Below the pieces are notes generated by a model. The model worked only from the letters and a program-made list of their open reading frames with translations, had not been told where the DNA came from and did no database searches. Position numbers and translations under genes: made by a program. From an uncultured Stenotrophomonas sp. (GTDB taxonomy: Bacteria > Pseudomonadota > Gammaproteobacteria > Xanthomonadales > Xanthomonadaceae), in contig NZ_CAMFIA010000001.1 in NCBI RefSeq assembly GCF_945952405.1, positions 434,001 to 498,000 on the forward strand: a DNA stretch of 64,000 nucleotides, read 5' to 3'. Shown piece by piece: positions 46,572 through 55,992 of this stretch; the first letter of the stretch is position 1, and the number at the start of each line of letters is the position of its first letter.

Positions 46572-48061
46572 ACCCGATCCCGCATTCCACTTTCCGCCGG
46601 TCCGGGCGCGCGCTGCTGGTGTCAGCGCTGGCCCTGGCCCTGGCTGCCTGCGCCAGCAGTCGCGGCCTCAACCCGCAGGGCCAGCTGCTCGACGTGGACA
46701 GCCTGCACAGCGAACGCACCCTGGCCGATACCGACCTGAGTGCCACCGGCTTCCCGGCGCAGGATTGGTGGAAGGCGCTGGGGGATACGCAGCTGGACGC
46801 GCTGGTCGCCGAAGGGCTGGCCGGTCACCCGAGCCTGGATGCCGCCGATGCGCGGTTGCGCCAGGCCCAGGCCCAGGTCGGTACCGCGCGCGCCGACGAG
46901 CTGCCCAGCCTGTCGGTGTCCGGGGGCTACACCGGCCTGCGCCTGCCCGAATCAATGGTCGGCAGTGAGATGGGCGGCCGCTATGGCGGCAGCAGCCAGG
47001 TCGCGTTCGATTTCAGCTACGGCGTGGACCTGTGGGGCGGCAAGCGCGCCGCCTGGGAAGCCGCGGTGGATGGCGCACATGCCGCCACCGTCGAGGCCCA
47101 GGCCGCACGCCTGAACCTGTCCACCGGCATCACCCAGGCCTACGCCGACCTGGCCTATGCGTGGCAGCTCAATGACGTGGCCGAGGAAGAGCTGGCGCGC
47201 TCGCAGAAGTCGCTGGAGCTGACCCGCCAGCGCCGCCGCGCCGGTATCGACAGCGATCTGCAGGTGCGCCAGTCCGAAGCGCGGGTGCCGGCCGCACAGC
47301 AGCAGGTGCAGGCCGCGCAGCAGCGCATCGATGCCGCCCGCACCGCGCTGGCGGCACTGGTCGGCAAGGGCCCGGACCGTGGCCTGTCGATCCAGCGCCC
47401 GCAGCCGTTGAACCCGATGGCACTGCAGCTGCCGGGCGTGCTGCCCAGCGAGCTGCTGGGCCGCCGCCCGGACATCGTGGCCGCGCGCTGGCGCGTGGAA
47501 GCAGCCGGCAAGCAGATCAAGGTCGCCAAGACCAGGTTCTACCCGAGCTTCAACCTGACCGCGCTGGCCGGCGTGGTTGCACCGAACGTGGGCGACCTGC
47601 TGAAGAGCAGCTCCACCTTCGCCTACATCGGCCCGGCGCTGAGCCTGCCGATCTTTGAAGGCGGCAAGCTGCGCGCCAACCTGGCCAACACCGACGCGCA
47701 GTACGACCTGGCGGTGGCCACCTACAACCAGGCCGTGCTCGACGCGCTGCGCGACGTTGCCGACCAGGTCAACGCGGTGCGCTCGTTGGCGCAGCAGGCG
47801 CACTCGCAGCAGCAGGCAGTGGACACCGCACGTTCCGCCTTCGACCTGGCCCAGCAGCGCTACCGCGCCGGCATCGGCAGCTACCTGGATGTGCTGACCG
47901 CGCAGTCCACCCTGTTGCAGTCGCAGCAGCAGCTGGCCGGCCTGCAGTCGCAGCAGGTGCAGACCTCGGTGCGCCTGAGCAAGGCGCTGGGCGGTGGTTT
48001 CCAGCCCAATGACGCCGACCGCGCACCGATCGCCTCCCCTTCCGATTCCTCGCATTCCTGA
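46568..48061 (+). CDS. emrC: Outer membrane efflux lipoprotein (TolC-like)
   Basis: The 497-residue NodT-type outer-membrane factor has a lipobox LAAC with Cys28 (ALLVSALALALAAC) and the two repeated TolC coiled-coil units (QDWWKALGDTQLDALVAEGL; LPSELLGRRPDIVAARWRVEAAG cut here to LLGRRPDIVAARWRVEAA). It should form the exit duct of the pump whose other parts are encoded downstream. The ATG overlaps the emrR stop. Confidence 0.93.
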   Translation: MNPIPHSTFRRSGRALLVSALALALAACASSRGLNPQGQLLDVDSLHSERTLADTDLSATGFPAQDWWKALGDTQLDALVAEGLAGHPSLDAADARLRQAQAQVGTARADELPSLSVSGGYTGLRLPESMVGSEMGGRYGGSSQVAFDFSYGVDLWGGKRAAWEAAVDGAHAATVEAQAARLNLSTGITQAYADLAYAWQLNDVAEEELARSQKSLELTRQRRRAGIDSDLQVRQSEARVPAAQQQVQAAQQRIDAARTALAALVGKGPDRGLSIQRPQPLNPMALQLPGVLPSELLGRRPDIVAARWRVEAAGKQIKVAKTRFYPSFNLTALAGVVAPNVGDLLKSSSTFAYIGPALSLPIFEGGKLRANLANTDAQYDLAVATYNQAVLDALRDVADQVNAVRSLAQQAHSQQQAVDTARSAFDLAQQRYRAGIGSYLDVLTAQSTLLQSQQQLAGLQSQQVQTSVRLSKALGGGFQPNDADRAPIASPSDSSHS

Positions 48062-48072
48062 AGACCCCCGCC

Positions 48073-49251
48073 ATGAGCCAGACCCAAGACACCGCGGCCC
48101 CGGCCGCCCCCAACCGCCGCGGCAACCTGCTGCGCGGCCTGTTCGTGATCGTCGTGCTGCTGCTTGCCGCACTGGCGCTGTGGTACTTCATGTTCGGCCG
48201 TTGGTTCGAAGAGACCGACGATGCCTACGTGCAGGGCAACCAGGTGCAGATCACCCCGCTGGTGGCCGGTACCGTGGTCGCCATCAATGCCGATGACGGC
48301 ATGCGCGTGGAGCGCGGCCAGCTGCTGGTGCAGCTGGACCCGTCCGACACTTCGGTGGCGCTGCAGCAGGCCGAGGCCAACCTGGCCAAGACCGTGCGCC
48401 AGACCCGCGGCCTGTACCGCAGCGTGGAAGGCGCGCAGGCTGACCTGAACGCCCGCCAGGTGACCCTGAAGCGCGTGCGCGAAGACTTCGCCCGCCGCAA
48501 GGACCTGGCCGCCACCGGCGCCATCTCCAACGAAGAACTGGCCCACGCCCGTGATGAGCTGGCGGCAGCCGAAGCGGCCGTGGCCGGTTCGCGCGAAACC
48601 GTCGAGCGCAACCGCGCGCTGGTCGACGACACCGTGATCGCCACCCAGCCGGACGTGCAGGCCGCCGCGGCGCAGCTGCGCCAGGCCTTCCTCAACAACG
48701 CCCGTGCCGGCATCGTCGCGCCGGTCGCCGGCTACGTCGCCCGCCGTTCGGTGCAGGTCGGCCAGCGCGTGCAGCCGGGCAATGCCCTGATGGCGGTGGT
48801 GCCGACCGAGCAGATGTGGGTCGAGGCCAACTTCAAGGAAACCCAGCTGCGGCACATGCGCCTGGGCCAGGAAGTGGAACTGAAGTCGGACCTGTACGCC
48901 GGTGACGTGAAGTACAAGGGCCGTATCCAGAGCCTGGGTCTGGGTACCGGCTCGGCGTTCTCGCTGCTGCCGGCGCAGAACGCCAGCGGCAACTGGATCA
49001 AGATCGTGCAGCGCGTGCCGGTGCGCATCGCCATCGATGCCAAGCAGCTGGCCGAGCACCCGCTGCGCATCGGCCTGTCGATGAAGGCCGAAGTGAGCCT
49101 GCGCGACCAGAAGGGCGAAGTGCTGCCGAGCGCGCCGGCCAAGGGCACGGTGTTCGACACCGACGTGTATGCCAAGCAGCTGCATGATGCCGACGAGGTG
49201 ATCCACACGATCATCCAGGGCAACCTGCCGCAGCAGTCGAAGGTGGGCTGA
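48073..49251 (+). CDS. emrA: HlyD/EmrA-family membrane fusion protein
   Basis: The 392-residue periplasmic adaptor has a single N-terminal membrane anchor (about residues 20-42, LFVIVVLLLAALALWYF), then TDDAYVQGNQVQITPLVAG, the biotinyl-lipoyl-like half-motifs, a long coiled coil (about 95-190) and the C-terminal beta-barrel (GNALMAVVPTEQMWVEANF). It bridges EmrB and EmrC. It follows emrC by 11 bases. Confidence 0.95.
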   Translation: MSQTQDTAAPAAPNRRGNLLRGLFVIVVLLLAALALWYFMFGRWFEETDDAYVQGNQVQITPLVAGTVVAINADDGMRVERGQLLVQLDPSDTSVALQQAEANLAKTVRQTRGLYRSVEGAQADLNARQVTLKRVREDFARRKDLAATGAISNEELAHARDELAAAEAAVAGSRETVERNRALVDDTVIATQPDVQAAAAQLRQAFLNNARAGIVAPVAGYVARRSVQVGQRVQPGNALMAVVPTEQMWVEANFKETQLRHMRLGQEVELKSDLYAGDVKYKGRIQSLGLGTGSAFSLLPAQNASGNWIKIVQRVPVRIAIDAKQLAEHPLRIGLSMKAEVSLRDQKGEVLPSAPAKGTVFDTDVYAKQLHDADEVIHTIIQGNLPQQSKVG

Positions 49252-49258
49252 GGTCGCC

Positions 49259-50845
49259 ATGTCCGCACAAGCTCCAGCCGCGCCCGGCGCTCCGGGCGCA
49301 CCGGCGGCGCCGGGTGCGGCCTCCGGGTTCCTGCCGCCCAGCGTCGCCCTGTGCACCGTGGGCCTGGCGATGGCGTCGTTCATGCAGGTGCTCGACACCA
49401 CCATCGCCAACGTTTCGCTGCCGACCATCGCCGGCAACCTCGGTGCCAGTTCGCAGCAGGCCACCTGGGTCATCACCTCGTTCGCGGTCAGCACGGCCAT
49501 CGCGCTGCCGCTGACCGGCTGGCTCAGCCGTCGCTTCGGTGAACGCAAGCTGTTCGTCTGGGCCACGCTGGCCTTCGTCATCACCTCGCTGCTGTGCGGG
49601 CTGGCGCAGAGCATGGGCATGCTGGTGCTGTCGCGTGCGCTGCAGGGCTTCGTGGCCGGCCCGATGTACCCGATCACGCAGTCGCTGCTGGTCTCGATCT
49701 ATCCCCGCGAGAAACGCGGGCAGGCGCTGGCACTGCTGGCGATGATCACCGTGGTGGCGCCGATCTGCGGCCCGATCCTGGGTGGCTGGATCACCGACAA
49801 CTACAGCTGGGAATGGATCTTCCTGATCAACGTGCCGCTGGGCATCTTCGCCGCGCTGGTGGTGGGCAACCAGTTGAAGGGGCGCCCGGAGCAGATCGAG
49901 AAGCCGAAGATGGACTACGTCGGCCTGATCACCCTGGTGATCGGCGTCGGTGCACTGCAGCTGGTGCTCGACCTCGGCAATGACGAGGACTGGTTCTCGT
50001 CGATGAAGATCGTGGTGCTGGCCTGCGTCGCGGTGGTGACGCTGACCGTGTTCCTGATCTGGGAGCTGACCGACAAGGATCCGATCGTCGACCTGAAGCT
50101 GTTCCGTCACCGCAACTTCCGTGCCGGTACGTTGGCGATGGTGGTGGCCTATGCGGCGTTCTTCAGCGTGGCCCTGCTGATCCCGCAGTGGCTGCAGCGC
50201 GACATGGGCTACACCGCGATCTGGGCGGGCCTGGCGACGGCGCCGATCGGCATCCTGCCGGTGATCATGACGCCGTTCGTGGGCAAGTACGCATCGCGCT
50301 TCGACATGCGCATGCTGGCCACGGTGGCCTTCATCGTATTGTCGATGACCAGCTTCCTGCGTTCGAACTTCAACCTGCAGGTGGACTACATGCACGTGGC
50401 CGGCGTCCAGCTGATCATGGGCATCGGCGTCGCGCTGTTCTTCATGCCGGTGCTGCAGATCCTGCTCTCGGACCTGGATGGCCGCGAGATCGCGGCGGGC
50501 TCCGGCCTGGCCACGTTCCTGCGCACGCTGGGTGGCAGCTTCGCAGCGTCGCTGACCACGTGGCTGTGGGCGCGGCGCACCCAGGTGCATCACGCCGACC
50601 TGACCGAGCATGTTTCGGCCTACCAGCCGGGCATGCAGGAGCAGGTCACGGCGATGGGGCAGGGCGACCTGCAACATGGCGCGGCGGTACTGAACAACAT
50701 GATCAACCACCAGGCGTCGCAGATGGGCTTCAACGACATCTTCTTCCTGCTGGGCTGGATCTTCCTGGCGATCATCGCGTTCCTGTGGCTGGCCAAGCCG
50801 CCGTTCGGTGCAGGCGCAGGCGCCGCCGCCGGCGGCGGGCACTGA
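49259..50845 (+). CDS. emrB: MFS multidrug transporter, DHA2 (14-TMS) family
   Basis: The 528-residue transporter of the EmrB/QacA family has about 14 hydrophobic helices and the motifs LDTTIANVSLPTIAGNLGAS (TM1), GWLSRRFGERKLFVW (motif A) and MYPITQSLLVSIYPREKRGQ. It is a proton antiporter for hydrophobic drugs that works with EmrA and EmrC. The Ala/Gly/Pro-rich N-terminus is soluble. It starts seven bases after the emrA stop and closes the operon. Confidence 0.95.
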   Translation: MSAQAPAAPGAPGAPAAPGAASGFLPPSVALCTVGLAMASFMQVLDTTIANVSLPTIAGNLGASSQQATWVITSFAVSTAIALPLTGWLSRRFGERKLFVWATLAFVITSLLCGLAQSMGMLVLSRALQGFVAGPMYPITQSLLVSIYPREKRGQALALLAMITVVAPICGPILGGWITDNYSWEWIFLINVPLGIFAALVVGNQLKGRPEQIEKPKMDYVGLITLVIGVGALQLVLDLGNDEDWFSSMKIVVLACVAVVTLTVFLIWELTDKDPIVDLKLFRHRNFRAGTLAMVVAYAAFFSVALLIPQWLQRDMGYTAIWAGLATAPIGILPVIMTPFVGKYASRFDMRMLATVAFIVLSMTSFLRSNFNLQVDYMHVAGVQLIMGIGVALFFMPVLQILLSDLDGREIAAGSGLATFLRTLGGSFAASLTTWLWARRTQVHHADLTEHVSAYQPGMQEQVTAMGQGDLQHGAAVLNNMINHQASQMGFNDIFFLLGWIFLAIIAFLWLAKPPFGAGAGAAAGGGH

Positions 50846-50871
50846 AAACTCCCTGGAAACACTGTGCTGTT

Positions 50872-50905
50872 CTTCACCCCGCCGCAAGGCGGGGTTTTTG
50901 TTTTT
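50872..50905 (+). terminator. Rho-independent terminator of emrB
   Basis: ACCCCGCC-gcaa-GGCGGGGT followed by TTTTGTTTTTG, about 30 bases past the emrB stop. The stem and T-rich tail are canonical. Confidence 0.9.
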
Positions 50906-50991
50906 GTTTGCGGTGCGATGCCCGCGGATTGCATCCACGGCATGCGTGGATGAGCGTCGCCATTGGGTTGGCGGTGCAGACCCCGGAAACG

Positions 50992-51014
50992 AAAAAACCC
51001 GCTTTCGCGGGTTT
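50992..51014 (-). terminator. Terminator of tRNA-Leu copy 1
   Basis: On the minus strand AAACCCGC-gaaa-GCGGGTTT followed by T residues, about 15 bases past the CCA end. The same stem follows copy 2. Confidence 0.88.
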
Positions 51015-51029
51015 GATCATCTTGAGTCG

Positions 51030-51114
<85 letters not shown>

Positions 51115-51128
51115 GACTCAGGAGATGA

Positions 51129-51157
51129 ATTGTGGAGGACGATCGCGGATGTGTCAA
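51129..51157 (-). promoter_or_regulatory. Promoter of tRNA-Leu copy 1
   Basis: TTGACA (51157-51152), 17 bases, CACAAT (51134-51129), about 15 bases before the tRNA 5' end. It lies between lysR's stop and the tRNA. Confidence 0.85.
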
Positions 51158-51164
51158 CAACATT

Positions 51165-52064
51165 TCACGTGTTTTTTCCTGCATCGACACCCAGGTGGCG
51201 CAGCAGGCTGCGCATGGCGGGTGACAGCCGGGTCCAGTCGGCGAAACAGGCGCACAGGCGACGTTGCGCCCAGGCATCGGCCAGCGGCACGGCAACCGTA
51301 TGCGTGCTGCGCCGATGCTGGCGGGCGATGCTGCGCGGCACGATGCCGACACCGATGCCGTGGCCGACCATGATGCAGACACCTTCGAAGGTTTTCATGC
51401 GGATGCGCACGTCCAGGCGGCGACCGATGTCGCTGGCCTGGTCTTCGATGTAGGTCTGCAGTGCATTGCCATCGGCCAGGGCAACGAAGGTATCGCCCGC
51501 CATGTCTGCGAACGTGAGCGTGCGCTGGGACGCGAGGCGGTGGCCGGCGGGCAGCAGCATCACCAGTGGATCTTCGGCAACCACGTGTTGCTGCAGGCCG
51601 GCGGCGTCAACGGCATCGCTGATGATGCCGGCTTCGGCCTGTCCGGCGCCGATCGCGCGCACGACTTCGGGGCTGGTGCGTTCCAGCAGTTCGACATGCA
51701 GGCGGGGCCGTTCGGCCAGCCAGGGTGCGAGCCGTGGGGGCAGGTAGCTGGTCAGTGCCGCGGTGTTGGCATACAGGTGCAGGGTGCCGCGCGCGCCGTG
51801 GGCGAAGGCCTGCAGTTCGCCGCGCAGCTGCGCCTGCTGCTGCAGGATCAACCGTGCATGGTGGGCGAGGGCGGCGCCGGCTTCGGTCAGGCTGACGCCG
51901 CGGGGATGGCGGTTCAGCAGCGTGGTGCCGGCATCGGCTTCGATGGTGCGCAGGCGCTCGCTGGCCGAGCCCAGTGCCAGGTTGGCCTGGGCCGCGCCAG
52001 CCGTGATGCTGCCGGCCTCGGCAATCGCCAGGAACAGGCGCAGGTCGGCGATGTCCATCCGCAT
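51165..52064 (-). CDS. LysR-family transcriptional regulator
   Basis: The 299-residue protein has an N-terminal winged HTH (MDIADLRLFLAIAEAGSITAGAAQ, and TTLLNRHPRGVSLTEAG) and a periplasmic-binding-protein-like effector domain (LHLYANTAALTSYLPPRL onward; GVCIMVGHGIGVGIVP). The ATG at 52064 has GAGGG upstream. It is divergent from the TauE/SafE gene, the usual layout for a LysR regulator and its target, so it probably controls that transporter. The effector is not known. Confidence 0.92.
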   Translation of the reverse strand: MRMDIADLRLFLAIAEAGSITAGAAQANLALGSASERLRTIEADAGTTLLNRHPRGVSLTEAGAALAHHARLILQQQAQLRGELQAFAHGARGTLHLYANTAALTSYLPPRLAPWLAERPRLHVELLERTSPEVVRAIGAGQAEAGIISDAVDAAGLQQHVVAEDPLVMLLPAGHRLASQRTLTFADMAGDTFVALADGNALQTYIEDQASDIGRRLDVRIRMKTFEGVCIMVGHGIGVGIVPRSIARQHRRSTHTVAVPLADAWAQRRLCACFADWTRLSPAMRSLLRHLGVDAGKNT

Positions 52065-52163
52065 GTGATGCCCTCTTCGCGGGGCCAGAGCCTTCGGGTC
52101 AGCCGAAGGCGGAGCCGGTAAGACCGCATTGTGCGCCTGCGGCCTGCCCGATCCAATGCAGGC

Positions 52164-52910
52164 ATGAACGAAACGACCTATTTCTATGCCCTGCTGGTGG
52201 TGGTGTTCGTACTGGCCGGGGTGGTCAAAGGGGTGACCGGCATGGGTCTGCCGACGGTGGCGATGGGCCTGCTGGGCAGCACGCTGTCGCCGGTGGCGGC
52301 GGCCTCGATGCTGTTCATTCCCACCTTTGTCACCAATGCATGGCAGCTGCTGTCCGGCCCATCGCTGGGCCACATCGTGCGCCGGCTGTGGCCGATGATG
52401 CTGGCCGTGGTGGTTGCCACGCTGGCGGCAGCGGCGCTGCTGGTGCGGGTTGATCGCAGCTGGTCGCGCAGCGCGCTGGGCGTAGCGCTGGTGGTCTACG
52501 CAGCCTACGCATTGCTTGCACCGGTGTTCCGCGTGCCGCAGCAGCGCGAGCGCTGGCTGGGTCCGCTGGTGGGTGCGCTGTCCGGCGTGGTGACCGGCGC
52601 CACCGGGGTGTTCGTGATGCCGGCGGTGCCGTACCTGCAGTCATTGGGGCTGCAGCGCGAAGAGCTGGTACAGGCGCTTGGCCTGGCGTTCACCGTGTCG
52701 ACGATTTCGCTGACCACCGGCCTGGTGCTGCATGGGGCATTCGGCATCCAGCAGCTGGGGTTGAGCGCACTGGCGGTGGTGCCGGCACTGCTGGGCATGT
52801 GGCTGGGGCAGGTGATCCGGCAGCGGATCAGTGCGCGCGTGTTCCGCGCCTGCTTCCTGGGATTCCTGCTGCTGCTCGGGTTGGAGCTGGTGCTGCGGCC
52901 GTTGTTCTGA
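52164..52910 (+). CDS. TauE/SafE-family membrane exporter
   Basis: The 248-residue protein has about seven to eight hydrophobic helices and the TauE/SafE pattern: an N-terminal GVVKGVTGMGLPTVAMGLL and the repeat-related GALSGVVTGATGVFVMPAVP. The family exports sulfite, sulfoacetate or related anions, but substrates are seldom proven; here it is undetermined. The start MNETTYFYALLV begins the first helix. It is divergent from the LysR regulator. Confidence 0.88.
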   Translation: MNETTYFYALLVVVFVLAGVVKGVTGMGLPTVAMGLLGSTLSPVAAASMLFIPTFVTNAWQLLSGPSLGHIVRRLWPMMLAVVVATLAAAALLVRVDRSWSRSALGVALVVYAAYALLAPVFRVPQQRERWLGPLVGALSGVVTGATGVFVMPAVPYLQSLGLQREELVQALGLAFTVSTISLTTGLVLHGAFGIQQLGLSALAVVPALLGMWLGQVIRQRISARVFRACFLGFLLLLGLELVLRPLF

Positions 52911-52929
52911 TGCCCGGAGTGCGGGCATG

Positions 52930-52955
52930 AAAAAACCCGCTTTCGCGGGTTTTTC
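52930..52955. terminator. Shared terminator for the TauE/SafE gene and tRNA-Leu copy 2
   Basis: AAAAAACCCGC-tttc-GCGGGTTTTT is symmetric with A and T runs on both sides, so it can end the plus-strand transporter transcript and the minus-strand tRNA transcript. Confidence 0.88.
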
Positions 52956-52967
52956 TCATTCTCGACG

Positions 52968-53052
<85 letters not shown>

Positions 53053-53065
53053 GTCGAGGAGCGAG

Positions 53066-53094
53066 ATTATGGGGTGATGTTACGGGGGTGTCAA
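53066..53094 (-). promoter_or_regulatory. Promoter of tRNA-Leu copy 2
   Basis: TTGACA (53094-53089), 17 bases, CATAAT (53071-53066): five of six in the -10 box. It is the strongest of the three tRNA promoters. Confidence 0.88.
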
Positions 53095-53199
53095 CACCTT
53101 TTGCATCAGCGTCCGGCCCGGGTGCGGCTTCGCGTGCGCTGCAGGGGCAGCGGCCCTTGCTGGCGGAAAGGGATTCGTCCCCGGTGCCGGATTGCAGGC

Positions 53200-53226
53200 A
53201 AAAAAAATCCCCGCCGAAGCGAGGAG
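53200..53226 (-). terminator. Terminator of tRNA-Leu copy 3
   Basis: On the minus strand TCCTCGC-ttcg-GCGGGGA with a UUCG loop and one U-G pair, followed by eight T. Confidence 0.85.
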
Positions 53227-53235
53227 TTTTTTCGT

Positions 53236-53320
<85 letters not shown>

Positions 53321-53334
53321 GTTCCAGAGGCGCA

Positions 53335-53363
53335 ATTGTGAAGATGAATCTGCAGGCTGTCAA
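53335..53363 (-). promoter_or_regulatory. Promoter of tRNA-Leu copy 3
   Basis: TTGACA (53363-53358), 17 bases, CACAAT (53340-53335). The same spacing and distance to the tRNA as in copies 1 and 2. Confidence 0.85.
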
Positions 53364-53448
53364 CGACTTCCTGGATTTTTTTCACGCACTGCCTTCAAGG
53401 CCGTCGCTGACCCGTTCTGCACGCCTGCAGCGGCTACCATGTAGGGCG

Positions 53449-55908
53449 ATGACTACCAAAAAACCAAGCAAGGGCGGGAGCAAGTCCCGCAGCCAGGCCC
53501 CGAAGAAGGGCGCCAAGGCGGGCGCAGCCCGCACCACCAAGCCGGGCAAGCCGTTGCCGGGCTGGTTCCCCGAATTGAATGAAGGTGGCGCACCGCCGCG
53601 TGGCCGCAAGAGCCGCGCCGCTGAGGCGCCGGGCCCGGCACCGGGCCGCCGGCTGCCGCCGACCGGCAAGGTGATCGACGATCCCTATGCCGCCCGCGAA
53701 GCCGAAAAGTACGAGCAGCCGATTGCCAGCCGCGAGGCCATCCTGGCCCTGCTGGAGCGCTGCGAAGGTCCGCAGACCGCCGAGGAACTCGGTGCGCGCC
53801 TGGGCCTGACCGCTCCGGATCGGGCCGAGGCGCTGTCGCGCCGGCTTGGTGCCATGGTCCGTGACGGCCAGCTGGTGCAGAACCGGCGCGGCGGCTTCGC
53901 CCCGATCCAGACCCTGAACCTGGTCACCGGCGTGGTGATCGCCAACCCGGAAGGGTTCGGCTTCCTGCGCCCGGTCGAGGGCGGTGACGACCTGTTCCTG
54001 CCGCCGTATGAAATGCGCAAGGTGATGCACGGCGACAAGGTGCTGGCCCGCGTCACCGGCATCGATCATCGCGGCCGTCGCGAGGGCAGCATCGCCCGCG
54101 TGCTCGAACGCGGCATGACCCGCCTGATCGGCCGCTTCAGCATCGAGATGGGCATCAACTATGTGGTGCCCGACGACAAGCGCGTGCAGCGCAACGTGCA
54201 GGTGCCGCCGGACCAGACCGGTGGCGCGCGTGATGGCCAGCTGGTGGTCTGTGAACTGACCCAGGCGCCGGACAGCCGCCGCCCGCCGATCGGCCGCATC
54301 ATCGCCGTGCTCGGCGACAAGCTGACCGCGTCGCTGGTGGTGGAGACCGCCATCCACGGCCACGAGCTGCCGTTCGAGTTCCCGCAGGACGTGCTGGACG
54401 AGGCCGCTTCGGTGCCGCTGGTGGTCGAGCCGGCGATGATCGGCGACCGCGTCGATCTGCGCAGCACGCCGCTGGTCACCATCGATGGCGAAGACGCCAA
54501 GGACTTCGACGACGCGGTGTACTGCGAGCCGAACGCCGAGGGCTTCCGCCTGGTGGTGGCCATCGCCGACGTGTCCAATTATGTGCGCCCGGGCACGCCG
54601 CTGGACGAGGAAGCGCAGAAGCGCGCCACCTCGGTGTACTTCCCGGGTTTCGTGGTGCCGATGCTGCCGGAGACGCTGTCCAACGGCATCTGCTCGCTGA
54701 TGCCGAAGGTCGACCGCATGTGCTTCGTCTGCGACATGCAGATCGACCGCGACGGCCAGGTCACCCACTCGCGCTTCTACGAAGCGGTGATGAACTCGCA
54801 CGCGCGCCTGACCTACACCCAGGTGTGGAAGGCGGTGGGTGAGGATGATGCCGAGGCGAAGTCGGTGATCGGCCCGCTGCTGCCGCAGGTGCAGCGCCTG
54901 CACCAGCTGTACAAGGTGCTGGCCAAGGCGCGTGCCAAGCGCGGTGCGATTGAATTCGAAAGCAGCGAAGTGCGTTTCGTGCTGGACAATCGCGGCGAAG
55001 TCACCCAGGCCGGCATGCTGGTGCGCAACGACGCGCACAAGCTGATCGAGGAATGCATGATCGCGGCCAACGTGGAGGCGGCGAAGTACCTGTTGTCGCG
55101 CCATGTGCCGGCCCCGTACCGCGTGCATGAGAAGCCGCCGGAGACCAAGTACGCTGACCTGCTGGAATTCCTCAAGGAGTTCAAGCTGAGCCTGCCGCCG
55201 TGGTCGAAGGTGCGCCCGGGTGACTACACCAAGCTGTTGAAGAAGATCCGCGATCGGCCCGATGCCACGCTGCTGGAATCGGTGCTGCTGCGCAGCCAGA
55301 GCCTGGCGGTGTACAGCCCGGACAACAACGGCCATTTCGGTTTGGCGCTTGAGGCGTACGCGCACTTCACTTCGCCGATCCGTCGTTACCCCGACCTGCT
55401 GGTGCATCGTGCGATCAAGCACGCGTTGTCCGGCAAGCCGCTGGACAAGTTCACCTACAACGCGCGCGAGATGGCCGCGCTGGCGCTGCAGTGCTCCGAG
55501 CGCGAGCGCCGTGCCGATGAGGCCGAGCGCGAGGTTGACGAGCGTTACCGTGCGGCGTGGATGGAAAAGCACGTCGGCGGCCAGTTCGGCGGCGTGATCA
55601 GCGGCGTGACCAGCTTCGGCCTGTTCGTTGAACTGGACGAGTCCAAGGTGCAGGGCCTGGTCCACGTAACCCAGCTGCCGCAGGACTATTACAAGTTCGA
55701 CGCCACCCGCAAGACGCTGACCGGCGAACGCCGTGGCAGCAGCTACCGGCTGGGCGACCGCGTGCGGATCCTGGTGCTGAAGGCCAGCATGGAAGAGCGC
55801 AAGATCGACTTCCGCCTGGTCGAGCACAAGGGCGAGGAGGAAGGCGAGGGCCTGCCGCCGCTGCCCGAACGTGGCAAGCCGGCCAAGCGCGCCAAGAAGC
55901 AATATTGA
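53449..55908 (+). CDS. rnr: Ribonuclease R
   Basis: RNase R is a processive 3'-5' exonuclease that degrades structured RNA and helps in trans-translation. The 819 residues have a basic N-terminal tail (MTTKKPSKGGSKSRSQAPKK), a winged-helix segment (REAILALLERCEGPQTAEEL), cold-shock domains, the RNB domain with TIDGEDAKDFDDAVYCEP (catalytic Asp cluster, about residues 344-361) and HFTSPIRRYPDLLVHR, an S1 domain (FGGVISGVTSFGLFVEL) and a basic tail. The start at 53449 lies just after AGGG; the upstream open frame would extend into the tRNA. Confidence 0.97.
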   Translation: MTTKKPSKGGSKSRSQAPKKGAKAGAARTTKPGKPLPGWFPELNEGGAPPRGRKSRAAEAPGPAPGRRLPPTGKVIDDPYAAREAEKYEQPIASREAILALLERCEGPQTAEELGARLGLTAPDRAEALSRRLGAMVRDGQLVQNRRGGFAPIQTLNLVTGVVIANPEGFGFLRPVEGGDDLFLPPYEMRKVMHGDKVLARVTGIDHRGRREGSIARVLERGMTRLIGRFSIEMGINYVVPDDKRVQRNVQVPPDQTGGARDGQLVVCELTQAPDSRRPPIGRIIAVLGDKLTASLVVETAIHGHELPFEFPQDVLDEAASVPLVVEPAMIGDRVDLRSTPLVTIDGEDAKDFDDAVYCEPNAEGFRLVVAIADVSNYVRPGTPLDEEAQKRATSVYFPGFVVPMLPETLSNGICSLMPKVDRMCFVCDMQIDRDGQVTHSRFYEAVMNSHARLTYTQVWKAVGEDDAEAKSVIGPLLPQVQRLHQLYKVLAKARAKRGAIEFESSEVRFVLDNRGEVTQAGMLVRNDAHKLIEECMIAANVEAAKYLLSRHVPAPYRVHEKPPETKYADLLEFLKEFKLSLPPWSKVRPGDYTKLLKKIRDRPDATLLESVLLRSQSLAVYSPDNNGHFGLALEAYAHFTSPIRRYPDLLVHRAIKHALSGKPLDKFTYNAREMAALALQCSERERRADEAEREVDERYRAAWMEKHVGGQFGGVISGVTSFGLFVELDESKVQGLVHVTQLPQDYYKFDATRKTLTGERRGSSYRLGDRVRILVLKASMEERKIDFRLVEHKGEEEGEGLPPLPERGKPAKRAKKQY

Positions 55909-55911
55909 AAG

Positions 55912-55973
55912 GCGTGCCGACCCACGGTCGGCACCCACCTCACCCGATAGGTGCCAACCGTGGGTTGGCACGA
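55912..55973. repeat. Pair of GC-rich palindromic repeats
   Basis: GCGTGCCGACC-ca-CGGTCGGCACCC (55912-55938) and GGTGCCAACC-gt-GGGTTGGCACG (55950-55973) lie between rnr and the GFA-family gene. Each arm pair is a hairpin, and the two units are diverged copies of each other. Confidence 0.65.
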
Positions 55974-55992
55974 CGTTTCGGAGGAACCCACC

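Noticed and set aside
51115..52967. The lysR-tauE segment as an integrative island at tRNA-Leu
   Set aside because: No integrase, no direct-repeat att site apart from the tRNA copies themselves; kept only as a possible recombination cassette.
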